From: Spinacia oleracea
Taxonomy: Eukaryota; Streptophyta; Magnoliopsida; Caryophyllales; Amaranthaceae
Assembly: GCF_020520425.1 (NCBI RefSeq)
Contig: NC_079491.1
Span: 5,877,143 to 5,941,142, forward strand
DNA length: 64,000 nt
Direction: 5' to 3'
A program made the position numbers and the translations under genes. Every line of letters starts with the position of its first letter. Position 1 is the stretch's first letter. The notes under the pieces are model-generated. The model made no database searches. It had not been told where the DNA came from and saw nothing but the letters and a program-made list of their open reading frames with translations. Positions 49,780 to 60,918 of this stretch are shown one piece after another.

Positions 49780-51227
49780 TTTTTTTCTGTCAACTTTTTT
49801 GACCACACATAATCTTAATTAAAAAGATTGGTTTAAATAGAACCCTGGAAAACAAAAAAAAAGAGCAAAAGTGATTAGAAAGAAAGATATAATATTATAC
49901 GTGTGCACATTGACAGCATCTGAAAGTGGACTCAGCAATTTTGCTGCACACACCCACTATCTTCTTAATTGATGTTTTTAGTAAGCAAATGAAATAAATA
50001 CCTTGTTGATTAACTTCTCCTTGATTTAAATTGGATCTTTGCATAGTTTCATTAATTTAAACACGAGATTGGACCATTGTATTGATCTTGATCGAGATAA
50101 ATAATGATGAGTTTAATTTCACTCATCTTTAGTTTCTTTTTCTGGGTTCTGGACCACAGATCAACTGTTGACTTCATGAGAAAAGTAGTGATGACATTTG
50201 TGTAAATTTTTGCAACAGTGCAGTTTGTTTATAATGTCACATCTTCTTCTTGGAAATGCTGTTTTGCTTTGGACTTACAAGGCTTATTTATCTTGGTCAG
50301 ATTTACTCCATTATTGACAGTCATTTTAACATGATTAAATATAGATATAAATGGATTAATATAGTTAAACGGGCACGTAGTACAGTAGCTCATCTAGTGG
50401 CAAGGTTGTATACAACTAGTAGTTCTTCACACAGTAGTATTTAGATACATACAGTAGTATTTGGTTAATTTTGAAGTGTAATTGTACTTTGAAATAACTA
50501 CTTGGTTGTAATATGATTATCACTTTTGCGATTTTTTTTGTTTGAATACTTTTCCTATTTATACGTTATTTATTGAATTGATATTAAATTTGTGGACGGT
50601 GGTAAAGTTGGTGACACACCATCCGCAAAATCATAGACCCGCCACTGTTTGTATTGTTTTTTTCTTAGAGATTTATGACTTTGACGGAACTTGATTTACA
50701 TTAAAAAAATATCCGTTCTGTCTTTCGCCAAAAGTAAATCATAATTATAAGCTTGGAATCTGGGTTTATACAGTTATCAATAATAATGCAATTGTATAGT
50801 TATGGGTTAAGTGGTGGTGGACCATTTTTAAAGTTGTGACTAGTGATGGGTCACTAGAATTACATTGCATGCTTAGATGCAATTATAGTGTAGGAGTAAC
50901 AAATAATATAGGATTGGGATTGTTGAAATGGAGGATGGTGAAGTTACCAAAAACTAATGGTATGCAGGATTGAGATTTTTGGAAAACGCATGAATTTTGA
51001 TGATATTGTTCTGGCGTTTTTGGTGGTTATGTTTTATATTTAGGTTGATGATAATAGTTCGGGGTAAGGTCTATAGTAGCGGTTTAATTAGGATGAAGAA
51101 TCCCTTTTTGGCAAGTTTTTGATACGAGGGGGATTAGGTTTTTATTAGGGTTTAAGGAAGGGTATGGGTCTAGTTTGTTTTTGCCTCTTGTTTTGAGATT
51201 GTTGTATCTGACTTTTCCCTAATTAAA
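49780..51227 (-). promoter_or_regulatory. FRO8 upstream region, otherwise no gene
   Basis: The first 100 bp or so should hold the FRO8 leader; a TATTTAAACC stretch near 49835 is a candidate TATA region. Beyond about 50300 it is AT-rich intergenic DNA with nothing recognised. Confidence 0.3.
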
Positions 51228-51229
51228 TA

Positions 51230-51510
51230 CTCCCTCTGTATTTATTTAAGGGATACACTTGTCTTTTTCGACCGTATTTATTTAAGAGATACACTTGCCA
51301 TTTTTAGTAACTTATCAACCCCACCATCTAATTAAATAATATATCTACATCCCACCCCCACCCCCCACTCCCTAAAATGACATGGTCCCCACTTGTTTTT
51401 CTTAATAAAATATCTACTCAACCCCACTTATTTATTACTTTATTTCATTTAATTCTTTTTCTTAATACCGTGTCCGGCCAAATGTATCTCTTAAATAAAT
51501 ACGGATGGAG
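51230..51510. mobile_element. Stowaway-like MITE
   Basis: Ends CTCCCTCTGTATTTATTTAA and TTAAATAAATACGGATGGAG are inverted repeats of about 35 bp, with TA on both sides (51228-51229 and 51511-51512). It is 281 bp and non-coding. CTCCCTC plus TA is the Stowaway signature. Confidence 0.85.
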
Positions 51511-51789
51511 TAATATATTTCGTCGATTTTACGTTAAAAAAAACAAATAATATAGGAGCACGTATAGGCAAGAACAACGAACCAGTTATTCCTATATTGT
51601 GACTTTGTTATATAACAACATTTTTCGCAATAACATCTATTAATGTTAACTTTTCGTTTTCGTGTGTAGTCGTCTCCTCCCTATCGTTGAACCCTGCACG
51701 CGTCATCTTAAATGTTCCTAATCACATCAAAATAGACTAATGAATCACCAACTAATTAATCTATGCAAGAATGCAACTGTAGGGAGAGC

Positions 51790-52281
51790 ACTATTTTCAG
51801 AGCAAGCACATCAGTCAAGACAGATATGCTCACTCTGAGGGGGCTAGTTGTACGGGTATGCTACCAGCTGGCTGGTAGCATCGCCAAACTGTTAAGGAGG
51901 CACGTGACCAGTTATTATTAATCCTTAACGGCAGTTATTATTCCCTACCAGCATCTCTTACAAGCCGGTAGGGAGGAGGCACGTGACCAAACCAAGAGGT
52001 CAACGGGTCGCTATCAATCGGGTAGGACCCATTTGTCCGTACGCCCGACCCGCGCCTATATATATGGGCTTCATTTATGACAAAAGGTACGCAAACACAA
52101 TCATTTCCACTAAAACCAAAATACTTATCACTCATCATACCTGACTTTAGCATCGGAGGGGGGATCCTCGAATCACCCTCGAGGCTAGTTCATCTTTGTT
52201 ATCTGCGCAGGATATCATCAGGATAACAGCAGCACTCAACCAGCAAGACATCTCCAACCGTTCCCAAATCCTACCGGAACA
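51790..52281 (+). mobile_element. Ty3/gypsy-like LTR fragment
   Basis: A CTCACTCTGAGGGGG polypurine-type stretch is followed at 51849 by TGTACGGG. Then come a CTATATATATGG box at about 52054-52065 and the phrase GCATCGGAGGGGGG that I associate with Gypsy LTRs. It ends near CCGGAACA at 52281. This looks like a 3' LTR with a scrap of internal region; no duplication or second LTR is seen. It is a fossil. Confidence 0.45.
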
Positions 52282-52400
52282 GCAACTTTAGTGTTAATTT
52301 GATATAATCAACCTAAAATATCATGAATTTACAAGAGAGACAATTCAATAGGCAACATATACACAATATGCTCTCAAAAACTACATTCAATAGTTGTGTT

Positions 52401-52561
52401 TTGGTGTTAGCACCCAATTCACCCTTAGGGTTAATCCGGATTCGGGGCGAGTTGTGGGTGGATAGGTTTATGTCCCATCCCAATTGTTGTTTCGGGGGAT
52501 CGAACACGAGTTCTCCCTACCAAGTTCAGCCCCAATCACCACTAAACCAACAGGCAATTAG
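52401..52561 (-). mobile_element. tRNA-derived SINE with 19-bp target duplication
   Basis: The 161-bp body is flanked by perfect copies of TACATTCAATAGTTGTGTT (52382-52400 and 52562-52580). On the minus strand it has a box A-like TTGGTTTAGTGGTGATTGG near the start, a box B-like GTGTTCGATCC about 45 bp on, and a short A/C-rich 3' end. A long perfect duplication shows insertion by target-primed reverse transcription and a fairly recent date. Confidence 0.85.
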
Positions 52562-52811
52562 TACATTCAATAGTTGTGTTAATTAATAGACAGAACATTT
52601 AATCTCACATTACACAAAGTCGTTTGGCATCACTATGTGTGATCTATTCACTTGTTTTTCACTTATCCGAAGTTAACTAAACACGGAGTATGTTCAAATT
52701 TACTTAAACTTATCATAAGTTACTAATTAAAGCTTATTTAAACTTATTTTTTTAAAATAAGTGGAAATGAGATAAACTGACCACAGTAGAAGTACATGAA
52801 AAAGTAGATAC

Positions 52812-53136
52812 TCCCTCCGTCCCTTAATACTCGCACCGGTTTGACCGGTACGGAGTTTAAGACATTTAAATTCACTTTATTAATTTAATGGATGTTAGTT
52901 GATAGTGGAGAATTTTATTAGTATAGTTAGTGGGAAATGTGGGGAGTGGACGAGTGGTGAGTAGGTATGTGAATTTTTAAATGATTTTTTGCAGGGAATA
53001 AGGGTGTAGGTGGGGTTAATAAGTAAGTGTGAGAAATAATATAACATTAATATAAATTTTCATTTATAGAAGCGGTGTAAGTATTAAGGGATGGTCTGAA
53101 AAAAAAAGCGGTGCGAGTATTAAGGGACGGAGGGAG
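52812..53136. mobile_element. Stowaway-like MITE
   Basis: Inverted ends CTCCCTCCGTCCCTTAATAC and GTATTAAGGGACGGAGGGAG, with TA before the left end and CA after the right end, so the duplication is worn. It is 325 bp. The right end phrase (GCGGTG-GAGTATTAAGGGA) occurs twice in tandem, an internal duplication of the terminus. Confidence 0.8.
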
Positions 53137-53471
53137 CATTACGTTGAGAATCAACCCTCCACTAGGGAGCCCTAGTAAGGACATCTCCTACGTGTAATAA
53201 GAGTACAAATAAATCTCCCCAAATAATGTAAGCCACTTTTTTAAAAGTAATGATTTGAGGGAAGAGGACGAGAAAATGGTTCAACTAGGCCAAGTTGCTA
53301 CTATATAGACTCGCCAACTTTGCTCGAAATGTAGTAACAGGTGATCGGAAAAAGTAACGAGACTACAACGCATAGTCCTGAAAATAGCCAACAAGAAATG
53401 ACACCGTGGATTTCAAGCACGTGGTGCCATCATGTCATAGTGTGACCAACCTAGCAACGGACACCTGGAAT
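53137..53471. other. Intergenic, nothing recognised
   Basis: No open frame or repeat structure that I can support. Confidence 0.3.
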
Positions 53472-53479
53472 GGTAGCGA

Positions 53480-53687
53480 TAGACCTGATCATCTATCGCC
53501 CGACTCGCTGGCTCGACTCAATCCAACCCGAAAAAGTACGGGCTTGGGCAACCTCAAATACACATTTTTAAACCAAAGCCGAAACCGGTCAAAAAAACCC
53601 GTTTCGGTCCGAACCCGCTACAAATTTATGGTTTTGGACATAATTTTGTGTTAAAGCCCGACCCGGTCCGAATTTTGATCACCTCTA
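53480..53687. mobile_element. hAT-type MITE, copy 1
   Basis: 208 bp starting TAGACCTGATCATC and ending TTTTGATCACCTCTA, with the 8-bp duplication GGTAGCGA at 53472-53479 and 53688-53695. It contains degenerate CCCGACCCG-type runs. About 80 percent like the copy at 55912-56105 by eye. Confidence 0.8.
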
Positions 53688-54328
53688 GGTAGCGATCACA
53701 TTATTGATTCATCCGTTTTTCGATAGTACTTGTAAACTTGTTTTGCATTATTCGTACTTTTAGCAAGTTTTCTTACTAATATGAAAAAACTTACACTAAC
53801 GAGTAACAAAATTTGGCAAGTTCCCCCCTATAATGTCTTACTCAAAAGTCAAGAATCTTTCTTTATGCCAAAGTCCAAGGTTATTTATCATGCAAGCAGT
53901 GGCGTATCCAGAATTATTATATAAGGTATGTAAAACTAAAATAAAAAAGAAATACAATTATGAGGACAAGAACTGAACTCATGATCATATAGTCGAATAT
54001 TTATCCGACTCATGATCATATAATCACAATTATGGGGACAAAATTTATACAAGTCTCAATTCTCAAGGGGTATACAAGTGCATACCCATAATATACACTA
54101 GATCCATCCATGTATGAAAGGTGACCAACTAACCACTTATCATGGATGTATTAACAATTTTAATCAAACTCGAATATTTATCCGGATAGGATATCGGCTT
54201 CGAATTGAATTTGCATCCCTAGATAAGGTTACGTGGCTCGCTTATAAATAAAACTTTTTTTTTGAGTAAATTATAAATAAAACTTGAGTAAACCTTCACA
54301 AATTACAAGTGATATACTCATACTTACA

Positions 54329-54489
54329 CCAATTGTTTGTTGGTTCAGTGGTGATTGGGGCTGAACTTGATAGGGAGAACCCATGCTCGATCCTCCGCAA
54401 CAACAATTGGAAGGGGACTGGAACCTATCCACCCAGAACTCGCCCCGAATCCGAATTAACCAACCGGGTGTTAACACACACAAAAAAAA
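54329..54489 (+). mobile_element. SINE, second copy of the family at 52401
   Basis: Same length (161 bp) and same blocks: TTGGTTCAGTGGTGATTGG (box A), a diverged box B (ATGCTCGATCC), CCTATCCACCC, AACTCGCCCCGAATCCG. It ends in ACACACAC and an eight-A tail. It is on the opposite strand to the first copy. No sure target duplication. Confidence 0.75.
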
Positions 54490-54496
54490 TTGATAT

Positions 54497-54550
54497 TTAC
54501 GATGAGGAATATTTATATTTCCCTCAAAAAAAAATTACGATGAGGAATAT
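54497..54550 (+). repeat. 16-bp direct duplication around a 22-bp A-tailed insert
   Basis: TTACGATGAGGAATAT occurs at 54497-54512 and 54535-54550. Between them are 22 bp ending in nine A residues. This has the form of a tiny, severely 5'-truncated retrotransposition product, just downstream of the SINE tail. Confidence 0.6.
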
Positions 54551-55911
54551 GTGGGCCGATCCTCTCTCAGCCCGCAGGAGAATTTAAGGTTGTAGACTTG
54601 TAGTCCAATATGGGCCTTATACTAATAGTCCAATACCTTCTCCTTGTTTGCCCAAACTATTTACATTCTAAACTCCATCAAAGTTATTCTACTAGAAAAT
54701 GTATCCCAATAAGAAAGTCAAAGTTGATAAATTATATCTCGTATGAGACCGCCATATGCATAAGATCGTTGATGTCGACATTAAAAAATATAATTACTAA
54801 AAATTATGACTATTTAATTGATTAGTATAAATAATAGTAAAATATAACTATTTGATCACATTAAGTAATTATTTGATACGAAGCCGGTCTTATACATAAG
54901 ACCGTCTTATATAAATTTTTGTAAAATCATTTATCTTGGTATGTTATCTAATTAATTACTTCATGTAATTTACTAATAAGTTTATTTTGTAATATAATGT
55001 CAACAATTAAGACATAGAGTTAAGTCAGTTAACCAAACTCGATAATAAATGTCTAACGCGGTCTGCTAATTGGGATTAAAGGAATAAATTGTAACTCTAA
55101 TCTAATAATATAAAATGCCCTTGTGGCCCAGTTAGTCAGTTACAACCAAAAGAATCTGATGATTTAAAATGACAAATTATCTTTTAATAAGAACTTGTAA
55201 CATTTTGTCCTAAATTGAAAAACACGTAAATTGCTACATATGAGTCTTGAATTGAACTCTAATATAGCTCGGAATACCACGACACGACCACTAGTCGTGC
55301 TTGGCCAAGGTCCGGCCGGCTCACGCAACGCACCACAAGACCATTAGCTTAGAATGAAACTAACGTTGCCTCTCAAGCTAGCTAATGGAAGTCATTGTCC
55401 ACCCCCTTCCACTATTTAGGGACCAAGATATCAAGATGATCATATAAAGATGCATGTGTGATAATTATACTTGTTATCAACCACATTGTGTGGTCGATAA
55501 ACAAGTTGCTTTCCATCAATTTGATGTTAAAGTCATTCCAAATCAAATTTCACCCACCATTCTTGAAAAAATAAGACCAACAAATTCTTTTTTCTGTTTG
55601 ATTGTTCCGTTTAGGCAAAGATAACTAAGCATTGGACCATTCAAGATGGAATTCAAGTATAATCGAATGGTTATAAAAGAATTGATACAAATTATGATCA
55701 CCAAGCAATCTATTCATAATAAGTCCTAAAATAATAATAAAATAAAAATAAAAATAAAACTATATTTACCGTGTAGTACGGTATCGATCCGTTCTCAAAT
55801 GTATAACCAATCTCAAACCTTTAAAATTCATGTGGTTTGAGTACTATCCTTGTCAATAGTGATATGAGTGAGGATTCCTTTAAATTCACTATTCATAAGG
55901 AGCGAAATTTC
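54551..55911. other. Intergenic, no gene supported
   Basis: AT-rich DNA. There are imperfect inverted phrases around ATAAGATCGTTG and ATAAGACCGTCTTAT at 54760-54910, possibly a decayed foldback. The 71-codon frame at 54610 has no recognisable content. Confidence 0.3.
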
Positions 55912-56105
55912 TAGACATGATCATCTATAGCCCGGCCCGCTGACCCGACCTATCATGGTCCGAAAAAGTACGGGTTTTGGCAACCTCAAATATGCTTTTT
56001 TAGACCAAAGCCCGGACCCGGTTTGAATAGCCCGCACTAAATTTATGGGTTTGGGCATGACTTTTGTGTTAAAGCCCGACCCGACCCAAATTTTGATCAC
56101 CTCTA
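55912..56105. mobile_element. hAT-type MITE, copy 2
   Basis: 194 bp starting TAGACATGATCATC and ending TTTTGATCACCTCTA. It is flanked by GAAATTTC (55904-55911) and AAAATTTC (56106-56113), an 8-bp duplication with one change. Same family as 53480-53687. Confidence 0.8.
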
Positions 56106-56113
56106 AAAATTTC

Positions 56114-57382
56114 TAAACCTTTCCTTTGTAAGCTCTAAATGTTTATTTCCTTTGGTCTAAGGTTCAAATCCTACCATCAACATTTCATTTCATTTATTTC
56201 TTCATGATCTTTTTCTTTCTTTCTCCTTCTATCTGATGACCTGGTCCCTTTTGTCCTTTTTTTTCCTCTTACTTTTTTTTCAATAATTTATTTATCTTTC
56301 TATACGTAGATTATATATTTATATAACAAATGAAATATCGGACTCTTTCGTTTGCAAGGTATTATTAGCAACCGTAACATATTTACTTACATTTGATAAA
56401 TAATTTACTCCTCATCTAATAATTCAACCTATTTGCTCAATTATTTCTGCTAATGAATTTCAATATCTCGGGGGACTGCGTACGATCCTACAACTAGTAA
56501 AATAAAAAAAATAGAAAATAGAAAATAGAAAATGTAACCAACATTTATTTAGGAGCATAACTAAACTAATGCATAAAGTCATGTTTTCGAATGGAAAGAG
56601 TACCTAGTATTGAATCATGTACTTACCCAACTAGTTCTTAATAATAAAAAAATGGCTTTCTAGTATTGCTAATTTGTGCTAAATAAGTGTCCATGATTGA
56701 TAGTTAAGTTGTTTGATATCACTGTTAATTTTTGATTTTTGATTTTTGATTTTTCGATTTTAAAAGGCATATGATTTAGAATGAATCATTAACTAAAAAA
56801 TAATCATACTCATAGTAATCATGTTGACTTTGAAAACTGACAACAAAAAACTGAAAACTAATTTTTGTTGTTTTTAAATTTTGATTTTTAGTTTTGTAAA
56901 AACAAAAAAGTGGAAACTAAAAACGATACCAAACAACGAATTCCCAAGGTTGTATTACTTAGCACCGATCAGCTAATTAGTGTTAATTAAAACGAATTTT
57001 CCTAATTAAAATCCTAAATTTTTGTATATTTCAAACCAATTTCGAATTTAAATTATGCCAAACTTTAATCATATCAATAGGAAAACGAAGCACATGTCTT
57101 TTTATTGAGAGTACAAGTCCTCTCCTAATTGATGTCTAAATGCATGTCAACATCTAAAGAACAATATATGTGGCCTCTAAAACATGAAACTTTCTCCAAT
57201 CTTCCTCTACCATGTTCTTTCTCCACCCCATCATATTATTGCATCTTTTGTCTAGTCCATAAGTAAACTAGTCAATCAATCATTAAGTTTACTCTCTTAT
57301 ATATAAGTCACATATTATTATTTATAGTATAGTGAAAATATAACTATAAAACAAAAACAAAACAATATAGAGAATACATATA
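56114..57382 (+). other. Intergenic and promoter of the USP gene
   Basis: Mostly AT-rich DNA with a MITE at 56708-56937. The USP promoter should lie in the last few hundred bases; CTTATATATAAG at about 57296-57307 is a TATA candidate about 80 bp before the ATG. Confidence 0.4.
56708..56937. mobile_element. MITE-like foldback
   Basis: Ends GTTGTTTGATATC and GATACCAAACAAC are inverted, and the inner arms carry TTTTTGATTTTTGA and its complement-like runs. It is 230 bp with no clear duplication. Confidence 0.5.
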
Positions 57383-59688
57383 ATGGAGAATGAAACTTAT
57401 TATGATGAAGTTGAAACACTAGAATTTCAACCTTCACGCAATCATCGAGAGAGTAATAAGATAGCACCTGAAATTATAGAGATCGAAGAAGAAGAAAATG
57501 ACGATGAATATAAAGAAAACAAAATTGAAGATGTTTATGTTGCGGTGGGTAAAGATGATTTACAACTACTTAAATGGGTTCTTGCCAATGTCGTCGTGAC
57601 AGGAGCTCGTGTTAATCTCATCCATGTTTCTCACCCTATTTCTTCAATTTCTACTTCGGGTAAGATTTTATATTTCCGATTAGTATTTGTTTATATGGTT
57701 AAGAATAACCCAAACAAGGGTGAGAATTCCGCATCATATATGTACCTATTAACATAATTACAACTCGTGAAGTTCCTTGTTTAATTGACTAGTCCTTTAA
57801 ACCTAGGGATATGTTAAACATTAATTAACGAGTTTGGAAAACAAATTAACAACATTTTTTGTTTTGAATTACTAAGATATATAATAATATTAGAAATTTG
57901 TTGTTGTAATTTTTAGATTAAAGGGAAAACAAAAAGTAAAACAAGGAAGTGATTGATCAATGATCATGTTGGATGATAGAAGAAGATGGGAACATCTCAA
58001 TTTGTCTAGCTAACTAGTTAGCGATACGATGCCGTTTTGACGTTTTCAGTTGGAAGATTGTGGGTTGGTCCATTGAGTCCTGAACAAGCCAAGATTTATG
58101 CAACCGAAGAGCACAACAAAAGGAAGAATTTACTGCACAAGTACATTCGCCTTTGTCTTGACCATAAGGTAAGTTTACAAATTATGAGGGTTTCTAAACG
58201 TCAAGTGATTAATTAAATTGGACACAGGACATCTATTACAATATTTTTTAGTACCAATGAAAAGTATGACAATAACAATAATACAAGTGGCCCTTATTCG
58301 TACTAATTACTACTTAGTAATGTATTGGTAGACCAATAACACATTAATCAGTACTTATACAAGATTAATCAGTATCAACAAGAGTCACCTGAATCATTTT
58401 GAAGTTTGAGCGCATGTCACATTTGAGTTTTGACATAGACTTCCTCAATTTTACATTTTTACTCCACATAGCACTATAGCAGTGGCGGATCTAGGGGTAC
58501 AGTTCCCCCCCCCCCCCATTCCATGGATCCGCGAACAAATATTTAGCAGTAGTTTTGACAGGTTTTTGTTATATAATTATAATCTGCTATTCTTCCTCAC
58601 AACAAAAAGGTTGTCTCAGTTGGTTGAGTGGTTAGCCCCTCTATCTTAAAGCTTAAGGAGGTCTAGGGATTGATTCCTCATCTAGGGATTGATTCCTCAT
58701 AACTCATAATTTTCCCTACTTCTCCCCCTATTTATTTAGCTTTTTAATGTCTTACTTTCCTATTATTCACTTAAATGATTTTACTTTTTCCACCGTTTAA
58801 CTCGGGTAATGCCAATCACATAGATATATCTTTTTTTTAAAAATGTATTTCACTTTTATACCTAACTAAAATCAGTTGCATAGGTTATACAATTTTAAAA
58901 AAATAAAATTTGTGAACACAACACTAGACCCCTTTTTATACTGAAATTGTACCATTTGTTTGATCCTTTTTAAAGCGAAATTTGACCCGAATTTTTTCGT
59001 TGGTAGACTACATATAAGTTTTTTTTTTATTTCGTACCCCATTTCTCAAATCCTGGATCCGCCACTGCCACATAGTATACTTATTTGTTGATGATGGTGT
59101 TACCGGGCCACAAAGTCACAATCGCAAGACATTTAATAGTCGTGCTTTTATTTATTCGGGAACAACAAAGAAGTACTCCTTACAAGTTGTATGAAGTTAT
59201 AGTATCATACCATTTCAGGTTAACGTGGATACCATACTTATCGAGTCAAGTGAAACAACAAAGGCAATTTTGGATCTTATTCCTGTTCTCAACATGACTT
59301 CTCTTGTCATGGGCGCCAAACATCCAACTTCCTCTAGGTTTGCCTTCATTATCCAAACACTCCTAGAGTCCTATCTACTTATATTTGTCCTTGTTTTACT
59401 ATATTGATTATTAACCCTTATCAAATTTTCTCATGATATGTTAATGTTATATTTTGCAGGCGATTAATAAAAGGACTAAGTAAAGGAGTGTTAATTCAGA
59501 ATAATGCACCGGATTATTGTAAAGTTACACTTGTGTATGTCGGAAAGAAGAATGTGGATAATCAAGGGAAAATGTATCATATACCATCTTCCTTCATAAG
59601 CTCAAATGACAAACATACCAAACCAACTCGACAAAAATATGAAAGGAACAACATGGAATGTGCGTGTTTCCCGATTAAGTTCTATTGA
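57383..59688 (+). CDS. Stand-alone universal stress protein (USP) domain protein
   Basis: Four exons, 57383-57659, 58050-58168, 59219-59337 and 59460-59688, join in phase to 247 residues. The first 50 residues are acidic with an EEEEND run. Then DVYVAVGKDDLQLLKWVL begins an adenine-nucleotide-alpha-hydrolase fold, with NLIHVSHP as the second strand, VDTILIES as the third and LVMGAKHPTSSRR-IKGLSKGV as the nucleotide-loop region, then TLVYVGKK. This matches the USP domain usually found at the N-terminus of U-box/kinase proteins (PUB32-54 group), from memory. No kinase or U-box follows: the frame ends with CACFPIKFY and stop, then AT-rich DNA. So it is either a domain-only gene or a truncated derivative. 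ATP binding is not certain because the usual G-2x-G-9x-G(S/T) loop is only partly present. Intron 2 carries a hAT-like element. Confidence 0.83.
58472..59067. mobile_element. hAT-like non-autonomous element in USP intron 2
   Basis: The ends CAGTGGCGGATCTAGG (58480) and CCTGGATCCGCCACTG (59067) are inverted. The 8-bp CCACATAG lies at 58464-58471 and 59068-59075. Eight extra bases (CACTATAG) lie between the left duplication and the left repeat, so the true left end may be 58472 or 58480. It is about 590 bp with no transposase, and carries a poly(C) run near 58506 and a SINE-like piece. Confidence 0.7.
58608..58700 (+). mobile_element. tRNA-like SINE piece nested in the hAT-like element
   Basis: A box A-like TCTCAGTTGGTTGAGTGG is followed about 40 bp later by GGGATTGATTCC, like box B. 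The box B phrase is duplicated in tandem (about 58661-58699). The ends are unclear. Confidence 0.4.
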
Positions 59689-60909
59689 TTTTATTAGGGT
59701 TTGGTACCATATGTATTATTAACTACAATTTTGAGCGATATTCACTTGTCATGCACCATAGTTTTCATAATATTTAGGAAAATTTTCATATTAGTGTTAG
59801 GGAATGTTAAAGAGTTCAGCTTATATAATTTCTGAAAGGATCGGGCTCTACATAGGTTTGTATGAGTATTAATGGCTTAATTTGGATCTCATATTTGGAT
59901 ATTTGATGTCTCCATATATATTAATGGATTAATTCAGATACTTTTACTAGATGATGTATTCTAGTGTTCTACTATGTTAACAACTTTTAGTCATCGAATG
60001 TAAAAATATAAAAAAAAACTTTTAGTAACTACTCCAAATCTCCAACCCAACCCGTTATCTTTAAATGAATAACACAACTCATTTGTAGATGATTTTTGTG
60101 ACACTTCATATTGACATAAATTGTCTCAATATCTTTTGAACAAAACAATAAGCAAAATAATCCTATCATATTACTCACACAACCTAAACCTCAACACCAA
60201 TTAAGTATCTTTAATAATAAAACGATTAAAACATGCATGTTTTGATTAAGTGAAATGACATTCTTATTAGAATGTTATTGAAGCTTTAAACTAAGGAGTA
60301 CTAATGTGAGGCTTACCAGTAATACTAGCACGACACTTCAGTGAAATCGCCTTTTTATTGCTAAACTTGGTCATTGAAGTCCCCCATAAAAAAATGAGTA
60401 ATCATATCATGTGAAATTACATAGAATGAAGGCACTACGTTAAAATTCCTAATTCAAAAATCAAAATGCATGAAAATCCTTTGAACATTGGTTTGAATTC
60501 TGATACAATGGCATGTTTGACAATTAGCGTTTAACTGTTCGCTGGTTTGACTAGCTGATAGATGTTAGCTGTTTGTATTTGTAGGTTTGACTAGATGATT
60601 GAATAAATTGATTGTTTAAAGTATTTGGTCAATTTATTGTTAGTTGTTTAATGTGTTAAAATGACCTAAAGTCATTGACATATTGATATAAGTAAGTAAG
60701 GTTTGTAATATAATTCAATAATAGATCAAAGTTGTCATTTTCTCCTACTTCTTCAAACCTCTAATCTCATTTCTAAACTTTCTTACGAAACTTTCCTAAC
60801 CAAACATTTATATTAGCTTTTTTAATGCTCAAAACCTCTAATCCACTTTAATTTTTTTTTCCCTCCAAACCCCTCATAACTAATGGGTTATTATTGTATT
60901 TTTAATTCT
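59689..60909. other. Intergenic, no gene supported
   Basis: AT-rich 3' flank of the USP gene. GTTTGACTAG-type phrases are repeated at 60540-60600. No recognisable open frame. Confidence 0.3.
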
Positions 60910-60918
60910 TTTTAATTT

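Noticed and set aside
53893-54120. Possible hAT-like element starting AGTGGCGTATCCAG
   Set aside because: The left phrase resembles CAGTGGCGGATCC ends, but the right end (CTAGATCCATCCATG) is too diverged and no duplication was found.
54760-54915. Inverted GACCGCC/AAGACCGTCTTAT phrases
   Set aside because: They are too short and worn to set ends; possibly a chance palindrome.
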